Below, piece by piece: positions 19,161 to 27,354 of a stretch of 27,354 nucleotides of DNA. The notes under the pieces were generated by a model. That model was not told where the DNA came from. It did not search any database and saw only the letters and a program-made list of their open reading frames with translations. Numbering within the stretch: the first letter of the stretch is position 1; each line of letters starts with the position of its first letter. Origin of the DNA: DASVXQ01 sp046727955 (lineage in GTDB: Bacteria > Actinomycetota > CALGFH01); the NCBI GenBank assembly GCA_046727955.1, contig JBKPDO010000065.1, positions 1 to 27,354 on the forward strand, read 5' to 3'. The position numbers and the translations under genes are program-made.

Positions 19161-19913
19161 TCATGCCTCGTTCCGCCGGGGCCTGCGCAGAGCCTTCTCC
19201 GTGAAGGCCACCACCTCCATCGCCACCGCCCGGTTGTTTGAGAGCCCCCCGTGGTTCACCCAGTGCTTAAGGTAGGAGCCGAAGCCATCGGGCGGTTCGT
19301 CAGCCTCGAGAACCATCCCCTCCGCCACGTTCACGAGCTCGGCTCCGGCCAGGGAGGAGACCAGGTCAGTGCACGCAGTCCGGATACTCGGGATGTCCTC
19401 TTCCCCGAGCACCACCAGGACGGGGATACCGGAGGCCAGATGGACCGGCAGCCCGCGCAGGACCTCCACGACCTGGCCAGGGTGCTCCTGCCTCACCTTC
19501 GGCGTGGAGAAGGTCCGCAGCGCATACATCCCCTCGGGCGAGGGTTGCTGCGGGAGCGCCGGAGAGACGGCGACGACCGCGTCGGCGCCGCTCAGCAGGG
19601 CGAGCCGTCCGCCCAGGCTGTGCCCGACCGCGACGACCGGTCCGTGCCGTCGAGCTTGCTGGACGGCCGCCCGCGCCTCGTCGAGGACCGCCGGCCCGAA
19701 TACCTCGGGGTGCTGGCCATGACCGGGCAGGTCGGGGACCGTGCAAACCAGGCCGGCCTCCGCCAAGATGAGCGCCAGCCCCAGCATGGCTTCCTTGCAG
19801 GACCCGTACTCGTGGAAGAGCGCCGCGGCCGCAACCGGGGCGACATCTGGGGTGATCTCCCAGGCTGGTATCGGCGGGCCAGGCCCGTCCAGCTCGACGT
19901 GTCGAACGTCCAT
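19161..19913 (-). CDS. Alpha/beta-hydrolase fold protein
   Basis: A 250-residue hydrolase. VCTVPDLPGHGQHPE is the strand-oxyanion region and GHSLGG, with nucleophile Ser99, is the elbow. VLVVLGEEDIPSIR supplies a candidate acid and a C-terminal YLKHWVNHGG a candidate His, as in the catalytic triad. ALFHEYGSCKEAM near residue 32 contains the HG-like turn. The ribosome site before ATG 19913 is poor. It precedes the HDAC-like gene on the same strand (stop 19161 overlaps the alternative HDAC start). Substrate is unknown; an esterase/lysophospholipase-like activity is only a possibility. Confidence 0.8.
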   Translation of the reverse strand: MDVRHVELDGPGPPIPAWEITPDVAPVAAAALFHEYGSCKEAMLGLALILAEAGLVCTVPDLPGHGQHPEVFGPAVLDEARAAVQQARRHGPVVAVGHSLGGRLALLSGADAVVAVSPALPQQPSPEGMYALRTFSTPKVRQEHPGQVVEVLRGLPVHLASGIPVLVVLGEEDIPSIRTACTDLVSSLAGAELVNVAEGMVLEADEPPDGFGSYLKHWVNHGGLSNNRAVAMEVVAFTEKALRRPRRNEA

Positions 19914-20007
19914 TGGCGCCTGTCAGGGTCCCCCACGTCATAGGCGGGGGCCTACTCGGATTGCGGTGGAGTCTACTCTAGCTCAGGGTGATCCTGGAGA
20001 GGCTTGC

Positions 20008-20013
20008 TACACT
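20008..20013 (+). promoter_or_regulatory. Extended -10 for thioesterase gene
   Basis: TACACT preceded by TGC (TGnTACACT) lies about 33 bases before the thioesterase ATG at 20046. An extended -10 can function without a strong -35, which I do not see. Confidence 0.35.
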
Positions 20014-20045
20014 GCCCGGACCGGCGGACGAGGAGCTGACCGTTG

Positions 20046-20468
20046 ATGGACCTCGACTACCAGTACGACCACAGCCCGTTCGACAGGCTGCTGGGGCTTC
20101 GCCTCGAGGAGGCGTCCGGGGACCGGGTGGTGGCGGTGCTGCCGGTCAGCGCCGACTTGCACCAAGACCTCGGCACCGTACACGGCGGGGTCTACGCGAC
20201 CGCGGTCGAGGCGACCGCGAGCGTCGGCGCGGATCTGTGGCTCGGCGCGGAGGGCCAGGCGGTCGGACTTAGCAACGACACTGCGGTCCGGCGCGCGGTG
20301 CGGACCGGCAAGCTGCGGATCGAGGCGACCCCCTTGGAGCGCGGTCGGGACACCCAGCTCTGGCAGGCCGCCATCACCGACGAACGCGACCGCCTGGTCG
20401 CGCACGGCCGCGTCCTGCTCATGAACCTGCGCAAGACCCCAGAGGAAGGCGAAGGCCGCGTTTCGTAG
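20046..20468 (+). CDS. PaaI-type hotdog thioesterase (paralog 1)
   Basis: A 140-residue hotdog-fold acyl-CoA thioesterase. The active-site helix GTVHGGVYATAVEATASVGA contains the HGG pair and the glutamate (about residue 55) typical of the 4-hydroxybenzoyl-CoA thioesterase class with Glu as base. LRIEATPLERGRDTQLWQAAITDERDRLVAHGRV is the C-terminal sheet. ATG 20046 was chosen; TTG 20043 with GAGGAG 8 bases upstream is an alternative. It has a close paralog at 21795-22214. It probably hydrolyses a small or aromatic acyl-CoA to prevent CoA sequestration. Confidence 0.87.
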   Translation: MDLDYQYDHSPFDRLLGLRLEEASGDRVVAVLPVSADLHQDLGTVHGGVYATAVEATASVGADLWLGAEGQAVGLSNDTAVRRAVRTGKLRIEATPLERGRDTQLWQAAITDERDRLVAHGRVLLMNLRKTPEEGEGRVS

Positions 20469-20654
20469 CCAGAGATGAACTGCATAACCCCGGTGTCCGC
20501 CTCCCGGAAAACCCAGCCAGTGTCGCGAGGCCGATTACCTGTAGATGCTTGACCGCTCTCTCCGGCAGAGGTTGACTGGCGTGGTCGTTCCGGGTCAGAA
20601 ACGAGTGTGCCTGCTTCGATCGGTCCTTCCGATAGGAGGGAAAGGAGCCGGTCC
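20469..20654. other. Intergenic region upstream of the GYD gene
   Basis: A region of about 186 bases. It includes TTGACC and TTGACT hexamers (20549-20554 and 20572-20577) but no matching -10, so no promoter is assigned. No gene is seen. Confidence 0.3.
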
Positions 20655-20948
20655 ATGCCCACCTACGTCTCCCTGATCAATTGGACCGACCAAGGCATCA
20701 AGAATTTCCGCGATACCGTCCGTCGGGCCGAGGACTTCCGGGGCCTCGTCCAAAGGAACGGCGGCCAGGTTCGTCAGATTGTTTGGACACTCGGCGAGTA
20801 CGACGTCGTTGGAGTCGTCGACTTCCCGGACGACGAGACCGCCACCGTCACACTGCTCCAGCTTGGCGCGCTTGGCAACGTCCGTACAAAGACCATGAAA
20901 GCGTTCGACGCCGAGCAGATGGCCGCCATCATTCAGCGCACAGGCTGA
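20655..20948 (+). CDS. GYD-domain protein
   Basis: A 97-residue protein with the GYD domain pattern: MPTYVSLINWTDQGIKNFRDTVRRAEDF, then GGQVRQIVWTLGEYDVVGVVDFPDDETATVTLLQLGALGNVRTKTMKAF. It forms a ferredoxin-like alpha/beta dimer. Function is unknown, though such small proteins often appear near oxidoreductases. ATG 20655 has AAAGGAG 7 bases upstream. It lies between the two thioesterase paralogs. Confidence 0.85.
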   Translation: MPTYVSLINWTDQGIKNFRDTVRRAEDFRGLVQRNGGQVRQIVWTLGEYDVVGVVDFPDDETATVTLLQLGALGNVRTKTMKAFDAEQMAAIIQRTG

Positions 20949-21268
20949 ACCCGACTTCGGGTCAGGGTTTCCGCGGCCCCACACCCGACTCGCCGGTGCG
21001 AGCAGGGCCCGGTCGAGTGCCGTGAGCTGGGACGGCTGGCCCTTTCGGCACAGCACCCGGAGCTGCTGACGGTCGGGGAATGCCACAGGGCGAAGGCCCA
21101 GCAGGAGCTGCGCCGCCGCCCCGGAGGACGGCCGCATCCCGTCAAGCAGTAGTCCCAGTCCCGACGCTCCGGCGGCCCGGCGCGGGCGTCCCCGCGCTGG
21201 CCGCCTCGCTGTTTCCCCACCGGTACCGGTGATGGTGGACAATCATGCCGCCGGGAAGGAGGGATCCC
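20949..21268. other. Intergenic region between the GYD and phhB genes
   Basis: About 320 bases. A plus-strand frame around 20999-21150 reads RELGRLALSAQHPELLTVGE and ends HPVKQ-stop, with protein-like character but no start codon; it may be a degenerate remnant. Otherwise nothing recognisable was found. The ribosome site of phhB (GGAAGGAGGG) is at the right edge. Confidence 0.3.
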
Positions 21269-21574
21269 ATGCCACTGCTGGACGACGCCGCCGTCGAGAA
21301 GGGCCTGAAGCGCCTGCCCGGCTGGGAGCGGCGCGGCAACGAGATCGTCAAGGCCTTCGTGCGCAGGGATTTCAAGGGCGCGATCTCCTTCGTGCACGAG
21401 GTGGCCGACGCAGCCGAGGCGGCCGGCCACCACCCCGACATCGACATCCGCTGGAACAAGGTCACCCTCGCCCTCTGCACCCACGCCCAAGGCGGGCTCA
21501 CCGAGAGCGACTTCGAGCTCGCCGCCCGCATCGACGAGCTCGGCCAGCCCACCCTGCCGTTCGAGCCGCACTAG
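21269..21574 (+). CDS. phhB: Pterin-4a-carbinolamine dehydratase
   Basis: A 101-residue protein matching 4a-hydroxytetrahydrobiopterin dehydratase. GHHPDIDIRWNKVTLALCTHAQGGLTESDFELAARID carries the conserved HHP...TH...GGLT...A..ID pattern. It dehydrates carbinolamine pterin formed by aromatic amino acid hydroxylases, and related proteins act as transcription cofactors or moonlighting molybdenum-cofactor proteins. No phenylalanine hydroxylase is in the window. ATG 21269 has GGAAGGAGGG 6 bases upstream. It sits between the GYD gene and the second thioesterase. Confidence 0.94.
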   Translation: MPLLDDAAVEKGLKRLPGWERRGNEIVKAFVRRDFKGAISFVHEVADAAEAAGHHPDIDIRWNKVTLALCTHAQGGLTESDFELAARIDELGQPTLPFEPH

Positions 21575-21794
21575 CCAGAGCGTAGCATCGGGCTCTCGAC
21601 ACGAAGCCGGCCGCCGCCGGGTCAGCAGGGGCTTGACCAAGCCCGACCTCATGGGTGCTGACTAAGGGTCTGCCGGCAAACAACTTGGCCGTTCCAGCGT
21701 CGGCACATCGAGGTGAGCAGCGCTCGAGCTGGCCGAGTTATTCGGCAGCGGGTCCTAACCGGATGGCATTGTGCCTGGCCCTGGAGGAGAACGC

Positions 21795-22214
21795 GTGACC
21801 GATACCGAGAGCCCGCACACCCCGGATCTGGAGAACGCCAGCGATTTTCTGGTCGCCGCCGGCCTGCGGTTCACCCACGTCGCCGCCGGCCGGGTCGAAG
21901 GCGTCATCGACCTCGGCCCTGAGCACCACCAGCCGTGGGGGCTCGTCCACGGCGGTGTCTACACGACCGCCATCGAGAGCGCAGCCACTGTCGGTGCCGT
22001 GGCGGCCGCCTCCGAGCACGGTCTTGTCGCCGTGGGTGTCAACAACAACACCAACTTCCTGCGCTCGATGAGCAACGGTCGGGTCCAGGTCGTCGCCCGA
22101 CCGATCCAGCAAGGACGCACCCAGCAGCTCTGGGAGGTCAGCATCAGCGACGCAGATGAGCGCCTGGTCGCCGTCGGACAAGTGCGCTTGCAAAACGTGG
22201 TGCCTCGCACCTGA
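21795..22214 (+). CDS. PaaI-type hotdog thioesterase (paralog 2)
   Basis: A 139-residue hotdog thioesterase aligning along its length with the gene at 20046. Shared features are WGLVHGGVYTTAIESAATVGA with HGG and glutamate (about 61), VQVVARPIQQGRTQQLWEVSI and DERLVAVGQVRL. GTG 21795 was chosen because GGAGG sits 7 bases upstream. An earlier in-frame TTG-type start is less supported. The NNNTNFLRSMSNG segment is characteristic of this group. It probably releases CoA from a small acyl-CoA. A diverged duplicate of the earlier gene, rather than a tandem copy, because two genes lie between. Confidence 0.86.
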   Translation: MTDTESPHTPDLENASDFLVAAGLRFTHVAAGRVEGVIDLGPEHHQPWGLVHGGVYTTAIESAATVGAVAAASEHGLVAVGVNNNTNFLRSMSNGRVQVVARPIQQGRTQQLWEVSISDADERLVAVGQVRLQNVVPRT

Positions 22215-22407
22215 AAGCGCCCCGCAACGGGCGGTCGCTGGCCGCGGAGCGTCACGGCCGCCCACAACGAAAGGAATAGTCCCGCAGGGAAACGAGGACG
22301 CCGAGCGAAGGGACCCGAGGGTCTTCACCCGGCTCACCGGGTCCGTTGAGAGCGCACACCGGGGCCCGGTTCGGCCGTGCCCCGGCTGACGGAAAGGAGA
22401 TCCACCG

Positions 22408-23229
22408 ATGACCACGGATCCAGCCCACGTCGGCGGTAGTTCGCGCGGGCGCGCAGGTCGTGTGACGACCGAAACGCGGGACCGGGTGCTCATGGTCGGC
22501 ATCGACCGGGCTGAGAAACGCAACGCCCTGACAAGCGACATTCTCTCGGGGCTGGCAGCGGCGTACGCCGAGTACGACGCCGACGACGACCTACGCTGCG
22601 CGGTTCTCTTCGGCCACGGGCCCGTGTTCTGCGCCGGGTTCGACCTCACCCAGTTGAAGGACGCCGCTGACAGCGACGGGCTGGGCTTCGGCGAGGACGG
22701 GTTCGACCCGTTCGGGTTGTCCGGCCGCCGTCTTTCCAAGCCGCTCGTGGTGGCCCTGCATGGGGCATGCCTCGCAGGGGGTCTCGAGATCGCGCTGAAC
22801 GGCGACATCCTTGTCGCCGCAGAAGGGACGCTGCTCGGCCAACCCGAGGTCACGAGAGGCATCTTCGCCTTCGGCGGCGGTGTGATTCGCTGGCCGGAAC
22901 GGGTCGGGTGGGGCAACGCTCAGCGTTACCTGCTGACGGGCGACACCCTGACGGCGGGGGAGGCCTACCGCATCGGTCTGGTCCAGGAACTGGTCCCGGA
23001 GGGCACCGCGCTCGAGCGGGCTGCCGCCCTTGCGACGACCATCGCCCGAGCCGCACCACTCGGGATCAAGCATTCGCTCGCCGTGTCCCGGCTCGCGGTG
23101 AACGCCGGACTGCTTCAAGCAACAAAAGCCATGGTCGAACGCAGACGCCAGGTGGTCAGGACCGACGACGCCGCCGAGGGCGTGGCCTCGTTTGTCGAAA
23201 AGCGGGAGGCGAACTTCGTGGGCCGCTAG
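22408..23229 (+). CDS. Enoyl-CoA hydratase/isomerase (crotonase) family
   Basis: A 273-residue crotonase. The oxyanion segments are FCAGFDLTQL (about residues 74-83) and HGACLAGGLEIAL, with Glu127; a second glutamate is Glu147 in GQPEV. Keeping both glutamates fits hydration of enoyl-CoA. The ATG 22408 has AGGAG 8 bases upstream. The first 20 residues (DPAHVGGSSRGRAGR) are unusual and may be unstructured; GTG 22462 is an alternative start. It is the only gene here for beta-oxidation-like chemistry. Substrate range is not deducible. Confidence 0.9.
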   Translation: MTTDPAHVGGSSRGRAGRVTTETRDRVLMVGIDRAEKRNALTSDILSGLAAAYAEYDADDDLRCAVLFGHGPVFCAGFDLTQLKDAADSDGLGFGEDGFDPFGLSGRRLSKPLVVALHGACLAGGLEIALNGDILVAAEGTLLGQPEVTRGIFAFGGGVIRWPERVGWGNAQRYLLTGDTLTAGEAYRIGLVQELVPEGTALERAAALATTIARAAPLGIKHSLAVSRLAVNAGLLQATKAMVERRRQVVRTDDAAEGVASFVEKREANFVGR

Positions 23230-23645
23230 GCCTCGATATTTCGCGAAGCCTTGTCGTGTGAACGGCTTGGCCCAGCTCACCGCCAGGGTCCAGGCGATGA
23301 CCGGGCAGACCGACCGCACCAGGGCCACGCTGAAGTCGCCGGGCTACAGGCGAAGGCGAGCACGGCCCCAAGCGCCGCACGCATGCGGGGCTGGTTGAGG
23401 TCGATGGGTGATGCATTTCAGACCACGCCCCTCGGCGCCCAACTCCTCGAGCTGTGACCAGCCCAGGCCCAGGTACTTCAGGTAGACGTGGCCGTTGTCC
23501 GCGCCCGGCGGCCGGCACACCCACTTCACCCTCGCTCTGGCGGCGACCTCGCCAACTACCGTGATCCACGTCCGCCACCTACCCCAGCCCTTCGCGGGTT
23601 TGAGTGGTTGACGAGGCATCGATTCGACCACTGAGCCACCTGTCC
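23230..23645. other. Degenerate intergenic zone upstream of the repeat cluster
   Basis: About 416 bases between the crotonase gene and the repeat cluster. A minus-strand frame around 23240-23330 reads VALVRSVCPVIAWTLAVSWA, like a hydrophobic segment, with frame breaks around it. Another minus-strand frame at 23344-23619 encodes about 91 residues (starting MPRQPLKPAKGWG) without a ribosome site. Neither is convincing. I treat this as degenerate remnants, probably left by past insertions. Confidence 0.35.
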
Positions 23646-23785
23646 TGTCTCACTGAATCTGCTCCGGCGGCGAGGCTGTGAGCTGCACGGAGCAGATTCA
23701 GTGAGACGCTGGTGTTAGCGCGGTGTCTCGGTGAAGCTGCGCTTTGTCAGCAGATCTCGGTCGGTGTCCCAATGAATCTGCTCCG
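23646..23785. repeat. Cluster of TGTCTC...CTGCTCC repeats with a perfect palindrome
   Basis: GTCTCACTGAATCTGCTCC at 23647-23665 recurs inverted at 23689-23707 (19 of 19 bases, spacer 23). A third copy in direct orientation at 23765-23785 differs at two of 21 bases, and a weaker fourth copy (TGTCTCGGTGAAGCTGC) lies at 23724-23740. They sit just beyond the 3' end of the recombinase gene. The TGT start resembles terminal inverted repeats of IS481-type elements; alternatively they are recombinase binding sites. Confidence 0.65.
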
Positions 23786-23813
23786 CCAGGACAGAAACTT
23801 GCGCAGCGGTGGG

Positions 23814-24911
23814 TCAGGGCTGGCCAGCGGGCGCTGCCTGCTGTGGGGGACTGGTCAGCGCCCGGGCGTTGGCGGTGCGCTGCTGGATGTTGGGACGCTG
23901 GTGCATGCGCTGCTCCTGCTGGGGGGTGTGGCGCTGCTGCCAGGCGCGCACCAGCTCGCCGCCGTGGATGATCTGGACGATGCCGCCGGCGCAGCGGACC
24001 TGGACGACCTGGCCGGCCAGGTAGCGGGCGGCCAGGTCGTAGCGGGCGGCGAACGATAGCAGCCCGCGCGGGTCGACCAGCCGGTGGACCACGCGCGGGT
24101 CGCTGTCCAGGTCGTTCAGCGGGGCCAGCCGGCGGGCCTGGTCGAGGTCGATCTCGCCGTGGGGGGAACGGGCGGGCTGGATCGAGGCTTCGTTGGCCGG
24201 TGGGTGGCGACGGGGCCAGGCGCGCAGTGGGTGGCCACCGTGGAAGATCTGCACCATGCCGCCTGCGCAGCCGACCCGGACCGTCTGGCCGACGAACGGG
24301 CGGCCGACGCTGTAGTGGGCGCCCGCGTAGGCGATCACGCCGGTGCCCCAGACCTTGCGGTCGACCAGGTGGCCGGTCCAGCCGCCCATGGGGTGGGCCA
24401 TCCCATCGGGAGCCGGGCGGCTGCCGGCGGTGGCGGGTTCTTGCCACTGCTCGATCCGCCATGCGATTGCTTGGGACTCGGCGCGGGCCTGCTCGGCGAG
24501 GAACGCGATGATGGCGCGGCTACCCGGATTGGCGCTGTCAAGGTTGTCCTTGCCGAAGATGATCCGGCCGGCGGCACCTTCAACCGCATCGAGCATCTCC
24601 CCGACGTGCCGCATGCCACGCCGGGACAGGCGGTCGAGCGATGGGACGATCAGCGCCTCGACCTCCTGCTTGACGACGACTCTGATTGCGGGCGCAAGGT
24701 CGGGGAGTCGGACATCGGACTTGGCGCCCGTGATCCCGCGATCGTAGAACTCGTGGCCTGGCTTGATCTTCAGGCCGTACCTGGCCGCCGTATCGCGGTT
24801 GACGCGAGTGTGGATCTCCTCGCTGTCCTGATTCCCGCGCGGGGATACGGCAGAGTACCGTCCGAAGCCTGCGGCCCACCCCTTGGCCGGATGGGCATCC
24901 CTTCGTGCCAT
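23814..24911 (-). CDS. Serine recombinase fused to tandem IS481/Mu-type transposase C-terminal repeats
   Basis: A 365-residue protein. The N-terminal resolvase catalytic domain (about residues 16-152) has RYSAVSPRGNQDSEEIHTR with the nucleophile Ser23, and EALIVPSLDRLSRRG with the DRLSR motif. Instead of the usual recombinase and zinc-ribbon domains, it continues with two related repeats. The first is about residues 188-236 (GTGVIAYAGAHYSVGRPF then VRVGCAGGMVQIFHGGHPLR). The second is about 282-328 (LLSFAARYDLAARYLAGQ then VQVRCAGGIVQIIHGGELVR). Both resemble the beta-barrel C-terminus of IS481/Mu-type transposases. ATG 24911 has GAGGGG 6-7 bases upstream. Its 5' end is only 42 bases from the divergent malic enzyme. 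The fusion is visible in one open frame, so no frameshift is involved. Confidence 0.75.
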   Translation of the reverse strand: MARRDAHPAKGWAAGFGRYSAVSPRGNQDSEEIHTRVNRDTAARYGLKIKPGHEFYDRGITGAKSDVRLPDLAPAIRVVVKQEVEALIVPSLDRLSRRGMRHVGEMLDAVEGAAGRIIFGKDNLDSANPGSRAIIAFLAEQARAESQAIAWRIEQWQEPATAGSRPAPDGMAHPMGGWTGHLVDRKVWGTGVIAYAGAHYSVGRPFVGQTVRVGCAGGMVQIFHGGHPLRAWPRRHPPANEASIQPARSPHGEIDLDQARRLAPLNDLDSDPRVVHRLVDPRGLLSFAARYDLAARYLAGQVVQVRCAGGIVQIIHGGELVRAWQQRHTPQQEQRMHQRPNIQQRTANARALTSPPQQAAPAGQP

Positions 24912-24922
24912 GATGTCCCCTC

Positions 24923-24928
24923 TACACT
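24923..24928 (+). promoter_or_regulatory. -10-like element for malic enzyme
   Basis: TACACT in the 42-base gap, 25 bases before the ATG. A matching -35 would fall inside the 5' end of the divergent recombinase gene, where I see only weak candidates. Confidence 0.3.
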
Positions 24929-24953
24929 GGCCGGTTTCCCGGAACGAGGGTGC

Positions 24954-26128
<1,175 letters not shown>

Positions 26129-26132
<4 letters not shown>

Positions 26133-27247
26133 CCGGAGGGCCCGGCGCGGGCGCGGGTGCGCCTGAGCCGCCCGCGGGCATCGAGCCCGGCGCGGGTGCG
26201 GGCGCAGGCGCGCTCGGGCCGCCCGCGGGCATCGAGCCAGGCCCGGTGACCGCCTGGTTCATGGCCAACGTGCCCGCGGCACGGCCGCCGCTCGGCTTCG
26301 AGCTGATCGCCGGTGGCCACTCCAACCTCACCTTCCTAGTGCGCGACACGGCCGGCGCCGCCTGGGTGCTACGCCGGCCGCCGCTGTCGGGCGTGCTCCC
26401 CTCCGCGCACGACATGGGGCGCGAGTTCCGCATCATCGCGGCGCTGCGCGGCACGCCGGTCCCGGTGCCCGGCGCGGTCGGGCTCTGCGAGGACCCGTCG
26501 GTCACGGGCGCCCCCTTCTACGTGATGGATTACGTCGACGGGGTGGTCCCGCGCGATCAGGCGACCGTCGAGCGCAGCCTCGGCCTGCGGCAGCGGGCCA
26601 CGACCGCGACCTCGACGGTCGACGTGCTGGTGGCTCTGCACCTGCTGGCCCCCGAGGAGGTCGGGCTGGGCGCGCTCGGCCGCCGCGACGCCTACGTCGA
26701 GCGGCAGCTGCGCCGCTGGGGCAGGCAGTGGGAGCAGTCGAGGACACGCGAGCTGCCCGCGATCGAGGAGGTCGGCCGCCGCCTGGCCGCGCGCGTGCCG
26801 CCGCAGCAGGGCACCGCCATCGTCCACGGGGACTACCGCCTCGACAACCTGATCCTCTCCCCCGCGGGCGAGGTCCTGGCCGTGATCGACTGGGAGCTGT
26901 GCACGCTGGGCGATCCCCTGGCCGACGTCGGGCTGCTCCAGGTGTACTGGTCCGAGCCCGGCGACGAGCTGCAGCCGCTGGGCCCGGCGCCGACCGCCCT
27001 GCCCGGCTTTCCCTCACGCGCCGAGGTGGCTGCCGCCTACGCCGCCGCCAGCGCCCTCGATCTGACCGAGCTCGACTTCTACGTTGCGCTCGGGTACTGG
27101 AAGCTGGCGGTGATCCTGGAGGGCGTGTACGCGCGCTCGGTGGCGGGCGCCTACGGCCGCAACGACCAGAGCTTCCAGTCGTTCCCTGCGACCGTCACCC
27201 AGCTCGCCGAGCAGGCCCTCGCCGCCACCACCCGCTCCGGCCGCTGA
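26129..27247 (+). CDS. APH-family phosphotransferase (ACAD10/11-N-like)
   Basis: A 372-residue kinase-fold protein. FELIAGGHSNLTFLVRD is the nucleotide-binding start, IVHGDYRLDNLILSP is the catalytic HGDxxxxN loop and VIDWELCTLGDPLADVG the metal-binding DWE motif. It matches the phosphotransferase family that precedes acyl-CoA dehydrogenases in ACAD10/11. ATG 26129 overlaps the malic-enzyme stop as ATGA. The first 40 residues are Gly/Ala/Pro-rich with a repeated PPAGIEPG segment from a 51-base in-frame duplication, so GTG 26246 could be an alternative true start. The substrate is probably a hydroxyacyl-CoA or small alcohol, by family inference. Confidence 0.88.
26167..26238 (+). repeat. 21-base exact direct repeat, 51-base period, in kinase N-terminus
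   Basis: GCCGCCCGCGGGCATCGAGC-type 21-base unit at 26167-26187 and 26218-26238, identical. The 51-base period keeps the reading frame and duplicates PPAGIEPG. It looks like slippage in GC-rich DNA. Confidence 0.75.
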
Positions 27248-27262
27248 CGCCGGCCGCTGACG
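27237..27262. repeat. Tandem CCGGCCGCTGACG x2
   Basis: Two exact 13-base copies, starting inside the last codons of the phosphotransferase gene and spanning its stop codon. Likely slippage. Confidence 0.6.
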
Positions 27263-27278
27263 CCGGCCCTGAGGCCGG
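27263..27278 (+). terminator. Candidate hairpin terminator after the phosphotransferase
   Basis: CCGGCC, loop CTGA, GGCCGG: a 6-bp GC stem starting 16 bases after the stop codon. No T-tract follows. Confidence 0.4.
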
Positions 27279-27311
27279 AGTGGAGACCGGACCAACCACC
27301 GTGACCATGGC

Positions 27312-27344
27312 CTGTCTCTTATACACATCTGACGCTGCCGACGA
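27312..27344 (+). other. Nextera transposase adapter (library artefact)
   Basis: CTGTCTCTTATACACATCT (27312-27330) is the 19-base transposon mosaic end and is followed by GACGCTGCCGACGA (27331-27344), the standard Illumina Nextera read-2-side adapter. The final 10 bases (27345-27354) have the position and length of an index. The minus-strand frame across it starts MCIRDR, a well-known adapter translation. These bases are not biological. Confidence 0.97.
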
Positions 27345-27354
27345 ACACCGTGAC

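Noticed and set aside
23595..23640. tRNA-like D-arm (GCTCAGTGGTCGA) on the minus strand
   Set aside because: No acceptor, anticodon or T-arm pairing follows.
24084..24953. Upstream in-frame extension of malic enzyme
   Set aside because: It is antisense to the recombinase; the true start has the ribosome site and family N-terminus at 24954.
27014..27328. Minus-strand frame starting MCIRDR
   Set aside because: Its start is translation of the Nextera adapter and the rest is antisense to the phosphotransferase.

Overview
The window is GC-rich with many GTG/TTG starts, strong AAGGAGG-type ribosome binding sites and at least one leaderless-looking gene. Together with the gene content (hexameric-type citrate synthase, GYD, PaaI, THEP1 and Mth938-like proteins, class III CoA-transferases) this suggests an uncultured actinomycete-like bacterium (Actinomycetota). 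I cannot place it more precisely from sequence alone. The right end carries an Illumina/Nextera adapter, so this is a draft contig end.

Layout. 1-126 (-): N-terminal fragment of a gene running off the edge, possibly an FdhF/YdeP-type molybdopterin oxidoreductase. 127-579: no intact gene, a 63-bp palindrome and a probable pseudogene tail. 580-7020 (-): Mth938-like protein, THEP1-like NTPase, stand-alone Lrp/AsnC-type RAM domain, full-length glycine decarboxylase GcvP, a 70-aa protein and a U32-family Fe-S protein. 7214-7624 (+): cupin. A perfect 16-bp hairpin separates it from a convergent acetate-uptake-type transporter (7845-8489, -).

8893-14436 (+) is the most coherent unit: six tightly packed genes. 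They encode two class III (CaiB/BaiF) CoA-transferase subunits, a zinc-ribbon protein, a 64-aa Cys protein, a thioredoxin-fold-like protein without CXXC, and a benzoate/2-aminobenzoate-type CoA ligase. It looks like a module that makes CoA thioesters of an aromatic or related acid; the substrate is unknown. It is followed by an orphan ABC-2 permease (14551-15384), citrate synthase GltA and a PAS protein.

17202-23229 holds a DUF4177-like protein, a GNAT, an HDAC-superfamily protein with altered active-site positions, an alpha/beta hydrolase, two paralogous hotdog thioesterases flanking a GYD protein and a pterin-4a-carbinolamine dehydratase, and a crotonase. 23230-24911 is a mobile-element zone. 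It has degenerate sequence, a cluster of TGTCTC...CTGCTCC repeats including a 62-bp palindrome, and a serine recombinase whose catalytic domain is fused to two tandem IS481/Mu-type transposase C-terminal beta-barrel-like repeats instead of the usual recombinase domain. I regard this protein and the 8.9-14.4 kb operon as the two items most worth following. Malic enzyme and an APH-family phosphotransferase (ATGA-coupled) close the window.

Metabolically the region leans to CoA-thioester and C2/C4 acid metabolism: acetate uptake, CoA transferases, acyl-CoA ligase, crotonase, thioesterases, citrate synthase, malic enzyme and an ACAD10-like phosphotransferase.
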